Below the pieces are notes generated by a model, which was given only the letters and a program-made list of their open reading frames with translations, was not told the origin of the DNA and did no database searches. A stretch of DNA of 64,000 nucleotides from Prochlorococcus marinus str. AS9601 (GTDB lineage: Bacteria > Cyanobacteriota > Cyanobacteriia > PCC-6307 > Cyanobiaceae): the NCBI RefSeq assembly GCF_000015645.1, contig NC_008816.1, positions 434,001 through 498,000 of the forward strand, read 5' to 3'. Positions 28,288 to 37,262 of the stretch are shown piece by piece; positions within the stretch are counted from its first letter, which is position 1, and every line of letters starts with the position of its first letter. The translations under genes and the position numbers were made by a program.

Positions 28288-28596
28288 TTAACCTTTTGTC
28301 TCGCCTTTAGTAACCTTTTTGGTAAATGAAATTGTTTTTGAAAACATTTGGAATCCTGTGACGAGCATCCATAAAACTCCAAGGGAATTAAATATTACGT
28401 ATATAAGTTCTCCATTATCTCCAAGCCATTCGCCCTCATGGAGAGACATTAACCAATGAACTTGTTCTTTAGAGTAACCCAGTAAATCTTTTGAAACCCT
28501 ATATAGAAGACCAGTAATTGAAGATATAAATAATGGAAGAAAAATCCAGGGCGCCAAAGCCTTATGAAATTGCCTAGAATTAAATAAAGTTTTCAT
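28288..28596 (-). CDS. two-helix membrane protein, PepSY-TM-like
   Basis: 102 residues with two hydrophobic helices, about 14-34 ([21 protein letters not shown]) and 65-84 ([19 protein letters not shown]), separated by a loop with [16 protein letters not shown]. The first helix and His placement ([14 protein letters not shown]) resemble PepSY-associated transmembrane proteins; this is a weak family resemblance. It lies 23 bases upstream of rplS on the same strand. Confidence 0.7.
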   Translation of the reverse strand: MKTLFNSRQFHKALAPWIFLPLFISSITGLLYRVSKDLLGYSKEQVHWLMSLHEGEWLGDNGELIYVIFNSLGVLWMLVTGFQMFSKTISFTKKVTKGETKG

Positions 28597-28691
28597 TTTC
28601 GTTTCTTTCCTATTGTTATTGATAGATTTAAGGTAGCCAAGATCATAAAGGCTATTTTGAAGATATTTACTTATTACTATTATTTATTCCA

Positions 28692-29531
28692 ATGAGACAT
28701 TTTGCAGATCTTTTGTTAAATAAAAATAATTCCAAAGCTAATGATCAAGTTCCTTTTATTCAGAGGAGAAGAGGAATCGAGATAAAGTCTTCACGGGAAA
28801 TAAATTTGATGAAAAAATCTAGCAGAATTGTAGCTACCGTTTTGAGAGAAATTAATGACTTAATTAAACCTGGAATGAGTACAAAAGATTTAGATGATTT
28901 CGCGGAAAAGAGGATAAAAAGTTTTGGAGCTGTGCCAAGTTTCAAGGGCTACCATGGATTCCCTTCTAGTATTTGTTCTAGTATTAATAATGAGGTTGTC
29001 CACGGTATTCCAAGTAAAAATAAAATAATTAAAAATGGTGACTTGGTTAAAATTGATACAGGGGCATATTTAGATGGTTTCCATGGAGATAGTTGTATAT
29101 CAATTTGTGTAGGAGAAGTTAGTCCAAAGGCTCAAAAACTTAGTGATGTAGCTTTTAAAGCATTGTATGCGGGCCTTTCGAAAATCAAAGCCGGGAATAC
29201 ACTTCTTGATGTGGCTGGGGAAATCGAAGACGTTGTCGTAAAAAATGGCTTTAGTGTTGTAGAAGACTACACAGGTCATGGAGTTGGACGAAATCTTCAT
29301 GAAGAACCATCGGTATTTAATTTTCGGACCAAAGAATTGCCTAACGTCGTCCTTCGCGAAGGAATGACATTAGCGGTGGAACCTATTGTTAATGAAGGGA
29401 CTAAATTTTGCAAAACACTAAATGATAGATGGACCGTAATAACAAAAGATGGAAAACTATCTGCCCAATGGGAGCATACAATAGTTGTTTTAAAAGATGG
29501 TATTGAAATATTGACAGATCGAGATTTCTAG
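28692..29531 (+). CDS. map: methionine aminopeptidase, type I
   Basis: Removes N-terminal Met from nascent proteins. The metal ligands are visible: both Asp of [14 protein letters not shown], the His of [13 protein letters not shown], and Glu in LAVEPIV and QWEHT. At 279 residues it carries about 30 extra N-terminal residues ([20 protein letters not shown]) compared with the minimal type I enzyme. It diverges from the two-helix membrane gene and converges on the SDR gene 3 bases away. Confidence 0.95.
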   Translation: MRHFADLLLNKNNSKANDQVPFIQRRRGIEIKSSREINLMKKSSRIVATVLREINDLIKPGMSTKDLDDFAEKRIKSFGAVPSFKGYHGFPSSICSSINNEVVHGIPSKNKIIKNGDLVKIDTGAYLDGFHGDSCISICVGEVSPKAQKLSDVAFKALYAGLSKIKAGNTLLDVAGEIEDVVVKNGFSVVEDYTGHGVGRNLHEEPSVFNFRTKELPNVVLREGMTLAVEPIVNEGTKFCKTLNDRWTVITKDGKLSAQWEHTIVVLKDGIEILTDRDF

Positions 29532-29534
29532 GCA

Positions 29535-30254
29535 CTAAGATTTATATTTATAGATAATTTGGCAATATAAATAATTAAAAAATTCTTTCAATGGGAAAAG
29601 TACATATGTTAAAGGGTTTGGACTAATTATTACTAAATAATTTTTTGAATTGGCTAGATCATAAATTTTTTTAGAAACAAATTTGGGACTCATTATTCCG
29701 AGAGGATTTAATTCTGATTTAAAAGGCCCTAAGATGATTTTTTTAATTATTAATTTTTTCTTTGTATTTTTATCCAGTAGATTTTTTTTGAAAGAAACTA
29801 ATTGACCGATAAGGGATTTACTAATCTCATATGATGGATTTAGGGCGGGTAATATTTCTGCTTCAGATGTATTTATCCAAATCTCTTTTTTTGTTTGTGA
29901 ATCATTGCTTAGAGCAATATCTTCAAATAAATTTAAAAATTTGAATTTGCTTAGTGCATTTATCTCAATTGAGTTTTCATAATTAGAATTTTCTCTACTC
30001 AAATCATAGATACCATGGTTCAAAATCAAAATGTCTATATGCTCTAATTGTTTTTTTAATGACGACTCCTTCCCACATTCCCATGTAATCCATTCATTTG
30101 GAGATTCAAGATTTATTTCATAATTAGTTTTACTATGAGTAAATCCAATCACTTTATATCCTTTTTGACGAAACAACTTTGTTAATTCTTTCCCTAGCGC
30201 ACCTGAGGCTCCAGTAATCCCTATGGTTTTTTCGTTTTTGGTTAGATTTATCAT
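29535..30254 (-). CDS. short-chain dehydrogenase/reductase family protein
   Basis: 239 residues with the Rossmann motif GITGASGALGKEL at about 13-25, a central ILNHGIYD segment (NxAG-like NHG) and a catalytic-type SYEISKSL containing Tyr-x-x-x-Lys. The second half is more basic and less typical of the family. Substrate unknown; a membrane-associated hydrophobic C-terminus (TYVLFPLKEFFNYLYCQI) may contact lipids. Divergent from the next gene over 155 bases. Confidence 0.78.
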   Translation of the reverse strand: MINLTKNEKTIGITGASGALGKELTKLFRQKGYKVIGFTHSKTNYEINLESPNEWITWECGKESSLKKQLEHIDILILNHGIYDLSRENSNYENSIEINALSKFKFLNLFEDIALSNDSQTKKEIWINTSEAEILPALNPSYEISKSLIGQLVSFKKNLLDKNTKKKLIIKKIILGPFKSELNPLGIMSPKFVSKKIYDLANSKNYLVIISPNPLTYVLFPLKEFFNYLYCQIIYKYKS

Positions 30255-30409
30255 TTTGCTTGATTTTTATGATATACCAAAGAATTAAAATAAATTTACC
30301 AAAAAAAGACTATTTTATTTTTTTATTTGATTAAAACTCATAAATAAATATTTGTTTAGTTCTGAAAAAAATATTATCTTAAACCTATTAATAAATAATT
30401 TACTAAATT

Positions 30410-31519
30410 ATGAGCGATATATTATTAATCGGCTCATGTGAGCCATTTAGTGGTAAGTCTGCAATGGTTCTTGGGATAGCAAAAAAACTTTTACAGAAGA
30501 AAAAAAAAGTACGCATTGGAAAACCTTTAGCAACGTGTATTGAACTTACAAATCTTCCCTCAATGTCTTATGAAGGATTAATAGATGATGATGTTAAGTT
30601 TATTGGATCAACGCTTAATATCGAAGAGGAGAATTTAATTTCTTCAGTAGGGTTATTGGATAATATCTCAGCTGAAAAAAGAATCTTCAATAAAGACTTA
30701 CTCCCAGGAAAAGGTTTTGATCAGATTCAAGAATTGGTTAATGATGATTTTGAAGGTCTTAATATTTTAGAGGCAGCCGGAAGTCTTCATGAGGGTATGA
30801 TTTATGGATTAAGTCTCCCACAACTAGCTAAGGATTTAGATGCGAAAGTTTTAATTGTAAATTTATGGGAAGATTGTAAAAGTGTGGATTCATTACTTGA
30901 TGCGAAAAAACAATTAGGTGATAAATTGGCTGGAGTTGTATTAAATGGAGTTTTGCCGCAAGAACTCGAAAAAGTAAAAAATGAAATAATACCCTCTCTT
31001 AAAGATCTGGATATTGAGGTGTTTGGAGTGATGCCTAAATCCCCACTTCTTAGAAGTGTCACCGTAGGCGAGCTTGTAAGAAGACTAGATGCCCAAGTAA
31101 TTTGTTGCCCTGAAAAAGATCAATTGCTTGTTGAAACATTAAGCATTGGTGCAATGGGGGTAAATTCTGCAATGGAATTTTTCAGGAGAAGACGAAATAT
31201 GGCTGTAGTTACTGGAGCTGATAGAACTGATATCCAACTTGCTGCTTTGGAGGCTTCAACTCAATGCCTTATTTTAACTGGTTTAGGAGATCCTTTGTCA
31301 CAATTGATTCATAGAGCGGAGGAATTGGAGGTGCCAATTTTAAAGGTGGAATTAGATACTCTTTCCTCTGTGGAAATTATTGAACAAGCTTTTGGTCATG
31401 TCAGAATACATGAATCAATTAAAGCTTCTTATGCTATTCAATTAGTTCAAGAGCATGTAAATCTAAAAAGAATTCTCGAAAAGATAGATTTTCCCTGCAA
31501 TTTTTCAGATAAATGCTAA
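30410..31519 (+). CDS. BioD-like P-loop / DRTGG domain protein
   Basis: 369 residues. The N-terminal half is a dethiobiotin-synthetase-like P-loop domain (GSCEPFSGKSAM, residues 8-19; AGSLHEGM switch-like segment), and the second half is a DRTGG domain (LSIGAMGVNSAMEFFRR, TGADRTDIQLAALEA). The arrangement matches the N-terminal part of large phosphate acetyltransferases but the catalytic Pta domain is absent, so it is probably a nucleotide-sensing regulatory protein. Followed 25 bases later by a Rossmann protein on the same strand. Confidence 0.82.
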   Translation: MSDILLIGSCEPFSGKSAMVLGIAKKLLQKKKKVRIGKPLATCIELTNLPSMSYEGLIDDDVKFIGSTLNIEEENLISSVGLLDNISAEKRIFNKDLLPGKGFDQIQELVNDDFEGLNILEAAGSLHEGMIYGLSLPQLAKDLDAKVLIVNLWEDCKSVDSLLDAKKQLGDKLAGVVLNGVLPQELEKVKNEIIPSLKDLDIEVFGVMPKSPLLRSVTVGELVRRLDAQVICCPEKDQLLVETLSIGAMGVNSAMEFFRRRRNMAVVTGADRTDIQLAALEASTQCLILTGLGDPLSQLIHRAEELEVPILKVELDTLSSVEIIEQAFGHVRIHESIKASYAIQLVQEHVNLKRILEKIDFPCNFSDKC

Positions 31520-31544
31520 TTTCAAATATAGGAACTTTATTATT

Positions 31545-32057
31545 TTGAGTCGCTCTTTAGATCTACCAGCAACTGAAGGTGTTGATGCCTTAGCTCAAGA
31601 ACTTGCAAAACTCCAAGATAATGGGAAAAGGAGAATTGCTTTTTTAGGTAGTAGACACGTGCCGGTCGTAGATATCCACTTAATTGAGTTGATAGCAAGG
31701 TCGTTAGCAGAGGAAGGACATAATATCCTTACGTCTGGATCTCAAGGTGTTAATGCAGCTGTTATTCGAGCGGTCTTAGATATTAATCCATCATTATTAA
31801 CTGTTTTATTACCACAAAGTCTTGATAGACAAATTCCTGAAATAAAGGACCAACTTGAGAGGGTTATGCATTTGGTTGAAAAAAGTGAAAATGATGAATT
31901 ACCTTTGCCACTTGCAAGTAGTCTTTGTAATCAAGAAATTATTACTAGGTGCGATCAATTAATATGCTTTGCCTTTCACGATAGTGAAACTTTGCTAAAT
32001 AGTTGTAGATGTGCTGAAGAAATGGGCAAAGTGGTTAGTTTGTTATTTTTTGATTAA
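31545..32057 (+). CDS. Rossmann-fold protein of the DprA/LOG type
   Basis: 170 residues, TTG start. Seen: RIAFLGSRHVPVVDIHLIELI, LTSGSQGVNAAVIRA and a late segment CRCAEEMGKVVSLLFF, a layout like the SMF/DprA and LOG nucleotide-binding folds (glycine-rich TSGSQG loop). Too short for DprA, which needs further domains, and without the PGGxGT motif of cytokinin-type LOG enzymes. Probably in one unit with the upstream DRTGG protein. Confidence 0.7.
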   Translation: MSRSLDLPATEGVDALAQELAKLQDNGKRRIAFLGSRHVPVVDIHLIELIARSLAEEGHNILTSGSQGVNAAVIRAVLDINPSLLTVLLPQSLDRQIPEIKDQLERVMHLVEKSENDELPLPLASSLCNQEIITRCDQLICFAFHDSETLLNSCRCAEEMGKVVSLLFFD

Positions 32058-32123
32058 ATTAACCCATTTCCCCTTAATAAAAGATGATTTATGCTAATAA
32101 TATTTAGCGTATAATAATTTACT

Positions 32124-32621
32124 ATGGCAGAAAGTTTTTCATTTGATGTAGTTTCTGATTTTGATAGACAAGAATTAGTCAATACTTTGGATCAAGTTAA
32201 AAGGGAAATTTCTCAGCGTTACGATTTGAAGGGTACGGATACTTCGGTTGAATTAGATAAAGAAAATATCTTTATAATCACCAATAGCGAACTAACCTTA
32301 AATGCTGTAAATGACATAATTAGACAAAAGGCAATAAAAAGAAACTTATCTTTGAAAATATTTGACTACGGTGAAACTGAAATGGTTAGCGGTAATAGAA
32401 TCAAACAGACAATTTTATTAAAACAAGGAATTAAACAAGAAATTGCAAAGAAAATTAGTAAAAATATAAGAGATCAAATAAAAAAAATTAATGTCAGTAT
32501 CAATGGAGAAACTCTCAGAGTAGCTAGTAAGAGCAAAAATGATCTTCAATTAGCAATTAAGCTTGTTAGTGAGTTGGAAGAGTCTTTGAACATTCCTCTA
32601 AAAGCTAATAACTTTAGATAA
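32124..32621 (+). CDS. yajQ: YajQ family nucleotide-binding protein
   Basis: 165 residues matching the DUF520/YajQ family: start SFSFDVVSDFDRQELVNTLDQ, then EISQRYDLKG, KQGIKQEIAKKISKNI and the C-terminal VRVxxKSKxDLQ-like LRVASKSKNDLQLAIKL. Family members bind nucleotides; in Xanthomonas a member is a cyclic-di-GMP effector. The role in this organism is unknown. Starts 66 bases after the previous gene. Confidence 0.92.
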   Translation: MAESFSFDVVSDFDRQELVNTLDQVKREISQRYDLKGTDTSVELDKENIFIITNSELTLNAVNDIIRQKAIKRNLSLKIFDYGETEMVSGNRIKQTILLKQGIKQEIAKKISKNIRDQIKKINVSINGETLRVASKSKNDLQLAIKLVSELEESLNIPLKANNFR

Positions 32622-32647
32622 TATTTTAGTAGGGTTATTTTAAGAAT

Positions 32648-32857
32648 ATGGCAGATCATTCAGAATCTCTCATTAAATCACTCATTAAGAAGGTAAAAGA
32701 ATATCCTCGTTTTTCAAAAGGAGAAATAGAGAAATTTTGTTGGATGGCGGTACATGAGCATAAGCATGGTGTTTTACCCTCTGAATATGACATAAGGGAG
32801 ATAGATGAGGATCTTTATTTAGAACTTTTGCAAGAATTTAAATCAAATATTCACTAA
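32648..32857 (+). CDS. small protein, unrecognised
   Basis: 69 residues, mostly helical by composition, no membrane segment. Features include KKVKEYPRFSKGEIEKFCWMAVHEHKHG (split by a Pro-containing loop) with clustered His residues (HEHKH, about 36-40) and an acidic tail (YDIREIDEDLYLELL). It starts 26 bases after yajQ on the same strand, so it may be co-expressed. No family recognised. Confidence 0.7.
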   Translation: MADHSESLIKSLIKKVKEYPRFSKGEIEKFCWMAVHEHKHGVLPSEYDIREIDEDLYLELLQEFKSNIH

Positions 32858-32965
32858 AAATATCTGTATTTAAATTCACAATTATTAAAAAAATATTTTA
32901 ATTAAATGTCTTATTAATGCACTAATTAGTCTATTTAAATATGATTAATTAAAAGAAAAAATTTA

Positions 32966-33769
32966 ATGTCAACATCCTTTAAAAATGTCACACCAACAGG
33001 TCCTGGTGGGACAGCAACTCTTTTGATTGTATTGTCTTTTACTGGCTTTCTTTTACTTACCCAATCTCTTTTTGTTGTGCCTTCAGGACAAGTTGCAGTT
33101 GTTACAACATTAGGGAAAGTAAGTGGACCCTCTAGGAGAGCTGGTTTAAACTTTAAACTTCCATTTATTCAGTCTGTATATCCATTTGATATAAAAACTC
33201 AAGTTCAACCTGAAAAATTTGAAACTTTAACTAAAGATCTTCAAGTTATTAGAGCTACCGCTACTGTTAAGTACTCAGTAAAACCTAACGAAGCAGGAAG
33301 GATTTTCGCTACTATTGCAAGCAGAAATAGCGATGTTTATCAAAAAATTGTTCAGCCATCTTTGCTAAAAGCTCTTAAATCAGTTTTTTCTCAATATGAG
33401 CTAGAAACAATTGCTACTGAATTCGCAGTGATTTCTGAGAAAGTAGGAGATACTGTTGCACAAGAACTTAATTCATTCGATTACGTAGATGTTAAAAGTT
33501 TAGATCTAACTGGATTAGAGATCGCTGAAGAATATAGAGCTGCTATTGAACAAAAGCAAATAGCTGGTCAGCAATTACTCAGAGCAAAGACAGAAGTTGA
33601 AATTGCAGAACAAGAAGCACTTAGATATGAAACATTAAATAGAAGTCTCGACGATCAGGTACTTTTCAAATTATTTCTCGACAAATGGGATGGTAGTACA
33701 CAAGTTGTTCCTGGATTGCCAGGTTCAGAAGGAGGTTCTCCTCCAGTAATAGTTGGTGGTAGAAGATAA
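32966..33769 (+). CDS. prohibitin-like SPFH domain membrane protein
   Basis: 267 residues: an N-terminal membrane anchor (about 16-37, TATLLIVLSFTGFLLLTQSLF), then an SPFH/Band 7 domain (VPSGQVAVVTTLGKV, LNFKLPFIQSVYPFDIKTQ, LTKDLQVIRATATVKYSV) and a coiled-coil region (EYRAAIEQKQIAGQQLLRAKTE). Cyanobacterial prohibitin homologs form ring-like membrane assemblies, sometimes with FtsH; the partner is not in the window. The transcript ends in a long hairpin at 33799. Confidence 0.9.
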   Translation: MSTSFKNVTPTGPGGTATLLIVLSFTGFLLLTQSLFVVPSGQVAVVTTLGKVSGPSRRAGLNFKLPFIQSVYPFDIKTQVQPEKFETLTKDLQVIRATATVKYSVKPNEAGRIFATIASRNSDVYQKIVQPSLLKALKSVFSQYELETIATEFAVISEKVGDTVAQELNSFDYVDVKSLDLTGLEIAEEYRAAIEQKQIAGQQLLRAKTEVEIAEQEALRYETLNRSLDDQVLFKLFLDKWDGSTQVVPGLPGSEGGSPPVIVGGRR

Positions 33770-33798
33770 TTATTTAAATATAATTATTCTAAAGTTTT

Positions 33799-33842
33799 AA
33801 TCATTTACTTATCTTTCTTTAAAGAAAGATAAGTAGATGATT
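33799..33842 (+). terminator. long near-perfect palindrome, terminator
   Basis: A 44-base palindrome centred between 33820 and 33821 (half-site begins AATCATTTACTTATC) has 22 base pairs per arm with a single G-T pair and no designed loop, followed by a T tract at 33844-33850. It ends the prohibitin-like gene and runs into the hemL stop, so it probably also serves the convergent hemL. Confidence 0.7.
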
Positions 33843-35142
33843 ATTTTTTTATTGCATTGAAAGATTCATCAAAAGCCTCGATAGTTTTATCAATTTCTTC
33901 TTCGCTGTGAGCTAGTGATGTGAAACCAGCTTCGAAGGGACTTGGCGCTAGGTAAATTCCTCGTCGAAGCATTTCTTTATGCAACTTACCAAAAAGTTCG
34001 GCATCATTTGTTTTTGCTTCATTAAAGTTCCTAACAGGCCCATCGCATAAGAAAAATCCAAACATAGCACTTACACTTCCACCGTTGATAGCGATACCAT
34101 TATTTTCTGCAGACTGAATTATCCCTTCAATTAATCTTGAAGTTATTAAATCAAGTTTATCGTAAGTACCATCTTGTTTGAGCAGTTCAAGAGTTTTTAT
34201 TCCAGCAGTCATTGCGAGTGGATTGCCACTTAAAGTTCCTGCTTGGTATACAGGTCCTGAAGGCGCTACCATTGACATTATTTCTTTCTTACCCCCATAA
34301 GCTCCAACAGGTAGGCCTCCGCCAATTACTTTGCCAAGGGTGGTTAAATCAGGAGTAACCCCAAACTTTTCTTGAGCGCCTCCGTAACTTATTCTAAATC
34401 CAGTCATTACTTCGTCAAAAACTAATAAGGATCCATTCTCAGTGGTTAATTCCCTTAATCCTTCCAAGAAACCAGGTTCTGGAGTAATGAATCCAGCATT
34501 TCCAACTATAGGCTCGAGTATAACCCCCGATATGGCATCAGGATTTTCAGAAAATAATTTTTTTACTGCTTCAAGGTCATTGTAGGGTGCAGTAAGTGTG
34601 TTGGCAGTTGTTGTCCGTGGAACACCTGGAGAATCTGGTAAACCCAAAGTGGCTACACCAGATCCTGCTTTCACTAAAAACATATCCGCATGACCGTGAT
34701 AGCAACCGTCAAATTTAATAACTTTATCTCTTCCAGTAAATGCTCGCATGAGTCTCAAAACAGCCATGCATGCTTCAGTTCCACTGTTAACAAATCTAAC
34801 CATTTCTACAGACGGGACTGCATCTATTACCATTTCAGCAAGTTTGTTCTCTAGAACGCATGGAGCACCAAAGCTTGTCCCTTTCTCAATCGCTTCCTGT
34901 AATGCCGTTGTAACTTCAGGGTGGGCATGTCCACATATAGCCGGCCCCCAGCTTCCTATATAGTCAATATATCTATTCCCATCAATATCCCAAGCAAAAG
35001 GACCTTTGACTCTGTCAAAAACAATTGGCTGGCCACCTACAGATTTAAAAGCTCTCACTGGAGAACTAACTCCTCCTGGCATTAGTTGCTGGGCTGCAGA
35101 GAAAATTTCTTCAGATTTTGTGTAATTTAATATGTCAGTCAC
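33841..35142 (-). CDS. hemL: glutamate-1-semialdehyde 2,1-aminomutase
   Basis: PLP enzyme making 5-aminolevulinate from glutamate-1-semialdehyde, the entry to heme, chlorophyll and corrinoids. Seen: [19 protein letters not shown]243 in FDEVMTGFR and the PLP lysine K271 in [10 protein letters not shown]; 433 residues is standard. The start is GTG at 35142. The 226 bases upstream, to the xth stop, show no gene or clear structure and presumably hold its promoter. Confidence 0.97.
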   Translation of the reverse strand: MTDILNYTKSEEIFSAAQQLMPGGVSSPVRAFKSVGGQPIVFDRVKGPFAWDIDGNRYIDYIGSWGPAICGHAHPEVTTALQEAIEKGTSFGAPCVLENKLAEMVIDAVPSVEMVRFVNSGTEACMAVLRLMRAFTGRDKVIKFDGCYHGHADMFLVKAGSGVATLGLPDSPGVPRTTTANTLTAPYNDLEAVKKLFSENPDAISGVILEPIVGNAGFITPEPGFLEGLRELTTENGSLLVFDEVMTGFRISYGGAQEKFGVTPDLTTLGKVIGGGLPVGAYGGKKEIMSMVAPSGPVYQAGTLSGNPLAMTAGIKTLELLKQDGTYDKLDLITSRLIEGIIQSAENNGIAINGGSVSAMFGFFLCDGPVRNFNEAKTNDAELFGKLHKEMLRRGIYLAPSPFEAGFTSLAHSEEEIDKTIEAFDESFNAIKK

Positions 35143-35368
35143 AATTTAGCTAAATGGTGTTTTGAGAAAAATCTTGTCATGTTCTAAATTAGAAATAAGT
35201 AAAAATTTTGTCAATCAGAATGAAATTCTACATTATGATATTTTTATTGCGATAGTTTGGATTGTAAATTATTAATTTTAAAGAAATCATGATAAAAAAC
35301 AATCTTACTTACGATAACTCTTTATTAATAAGCGTTTTCAGACATTAAAGAAATTCAATTTATTTCAT

Positions 35369-36214
35369 TTATATTTCGAAGAAATTATCCTCATCCTCAA
35401 AAAAATCTGCATTTATTTCGTTTAAGTTAAGATCTATCATTACTGGGGCATGATCACTTGGGCGTAAATTACCTCTAGGGCAGCTGTCTATGACACAACT
35501 TTTAAGTTTTGATGACAGTTCTTTGCTGATATATATATGGTCTATTCTCCAACCTTTATTTAATTCAAATGCGTTATTACGGTAATCCCACCAACTCCAA
35601 TGGCCAGTATTTTGTTCATAAATCCTGAACGAATCTATTAATCTTTTTTTCAGAACATTATTTAGTGCACTTCTCTCTATCTCAGATGCCATTATTCCTC
35701 CTTCATATTTCTTTGGATCATGAATATCCAAGTTAGATGGAGCAACATTAAAATCACCCATTAGACAAATTAATGCTCCTTTTTTTTCTTGATCATCTAA
35801 AAATGAAGCTAAACAATTTAACCAATTAATTTTGTATTCGAACTTACTAGAATCTAGAGAAGATCCATTTGGAACATAGACATTTATGATTTTAATACCA
35901 TTAATATCTGCAGAAATCAATCTTTTTTGATCTAGGAAAATTTCGATATTTTGATTAGTGTCATTACAACCGTAGAATCCTTTTTTAACATTTTCTGGCT
36001 TTATTTTGGAAATAATAGCCACACCATTGTATGATTTCTGTCCGTAAATCTCTACTGAATATCCTAATTTTTCAAAAGCTTCAATAGGGAAATTATCATC
36101 CACCACTTTTGTTTCCTGCAAACATAGAATATCTGGATTGGATTTATTAATCCAATCTAATATTTGTGAAAGTCTGGTTCTTATAGAGTTAACATTCCAA
36201 GTTGCTATTAACAA
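35369..36214 (-). CDS. xth: exodeoxyribonuclease III (AP endonuclease)
   Basis: Repairs abasic sites and removes 3' blocks. Endonuclease/exonuclease/phosphatase fold with all signature motifs: ATWNVNSIRTRL at the N-terminus, LQETKV (metal Glu), YGQKSYNGVAII, GDFNVAP and the C-terminal SDHAPVMIDL with the catalytic Asp-His pair. The 281 residues begin with TTG at 36214; the strand begins LLIATWNVNS at once, so no shorter start is possible. Confidence 0.95.
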   Translation of the reverse strand: MLIATWNVNSIRTRLSQILDWINKSNPDILCLQETKVVDDNFPIEAFEKLGYSVEIYGQKSYNGVAIISKIKPENVKKGFYGCNDTNQNIEIFLDQKRLISADINGIKIINVYVPNGSSLDSSKFEYKINWLNCLASFLDDQEKKGALICLMGDFNVAPSNLDIHDPKKYEGGIMASEIERSALNNVLKKRLIDSFRIYEQNTGHWSWWDYRNNAFELNKGWRIDHIYISKELSSKLKSCVIDSCPRGNLRPSDHAPVMIDLNLNEINADFFEDEDNFFEI

Positions 36215-36286
36215 ATTTCTCCCAAATTATGTAAAATTAAAATAGCAAAAAATTTTTGGCTTTAAAGAATTTTGAAATCAAATAAA

Positions 36287-36580
36287 ATGAAAAATTATTT
36301 TTGCAAAAGCGTTTCTAAACCAATTTCGGTTGTAATTTTTTTTACTTTATTAATATCCTTAAAAAGTGATTGTCTAAATGCTGAATATTTATTTGAAGAA
36401 TTAGAAATCGATACCTCAACTAAAACAGAAGATGATAGTTCAGCTCTTCCAACTAATCCTTTTGAACTTGTGGAAATGATTCGGAGACAGAATAGTATGA
36501 ATGATGCGACTGATCCTTCTGATGCAATTGACGATGCGTTAAGGTCTTTTAATAGTTTGAAGGAAAATCAAGAAATTTAA
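36287..36580 (+). CDS. exported small protein, unrecognised
   Basis: 97 residues from the ATG at 36287 (a TTG at 36272 would add five). A basic start and hydrophobic segment (SVVIFFTLLISLKSDCLNA) look like a signal peptide with a Cys near the cleavage region (not a good lipobox). The mature part is acidic: ELEIDTSTKTEDDSS, NPFELVEMIRRQNSMNDATDPSDAIDDALRSF (shown in two parts of its helix). Family unknown; it precedes a further unknown gene by 31 bases. Confidence 0.68.
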   Translation: MKNYFCKSVSKPISVVIFFTLLISLKSDCLNAEYLFEELEIDTSTKTEDDSSALPTNPFELVEMIRRQNSMNDATDPSDAIDDALRSFNSLKENQEI

Positions 36581-36611
36581 TACGATAAATTGTTATTTTC
36601 AAATTTTTAAT

Positions 36612-37211
36612 ATGTTAAAAAACCCTATCCCAAAAGTTACTAACCAATTACAGCACAGAGCAATCGGTATTATTAATGGTAAATTCACTCCCCTTAGTAA
36701 TGATCAATTAAATAGAGGATTTTTAATTGACAATAAAGAAGAAAAAATTGAAACAGTAGTTCTTGGTAAAGCATTATCACTTTTAAAAAAGCATATTGAT
36801 TTAAAGAAAAGTTATTATTGGATTGTTTATCCAAAGAATAAAAATACTCAAAACTTGCATTTACAGGTCGCAGGGATATGGGATCCCTATCAACTGAATG
36901 ATTTCCCTAATGATTCTTCAAAAACTAACTTCTCCAAATTATTAGAAGAATTAGATCTAAAAGACAATTATTTTTCTGTTAGAGGAGAATTAGTTTTTGT
37001 TAACACTCAAAAGAAAGAAATTGTTATTAAAATCTGCCCTGCTGTAAAATCAAAAAATTTAAAAAATAAAAATTTTAAATTAGTTATAAAAGGAGAGCTT
37101 TCTCTTGAGCTTGTGCATAGTTTTGTCAGTTTAGATATCAACAGAGATGGAAATTCTTTGCAATTAATTAAGTACGAAGTGATTGAAAAAAATCTTTCTA
37201 AAAATAACTAG
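36612..37211 (+). CDS. soluble protein, unrecognised
   Basis: 199 residues, soluble, rich in Lys and beta-type segments: HRAIGIINGKFTPLSNDQLN, SYYWIVYPKNK, LQVAGIWDPYQL, YFSVRGELVFVNTQKKEIVI and KLVIKGELSLELVHSF. I read it as a beta-rich domain, possibly nucleic-acid or RNA related, but there is no diagnostic motif. It lies upstream of larC by 51 bases on the same strand. Confidence 0.72.
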   Translation: MLKNPIPKVTNQLQHRAIGIINGKFTPLSNDQLNRGFLIDNKEEKIETVVLGKALSLLKKHIDLKKSYYWIVYPKNKNTQNLHLQVAGIWDPYQLNDFPNDSSKTNFSKLLEELDLKDNYFSVRGELVFVNTQKKEIVIKICPAVKSKNLKNKNFKLVIKGELSLELVHSFVSLDINRDGNSLQLIKYEVIEKNLSKNN

Positions 37212-37262
37212 AATGAAAGGTTGATTTTCACCGCAATTTTACCAGTTAAAAATCTTTGATTT

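Noticed and set aside
35143-35368. Hidden gene between hemL and xth
   Set aside because: Both strands were read; the longest frames are under 20 codons and no strong hairpin is present. It is probably the hemL promoter region.
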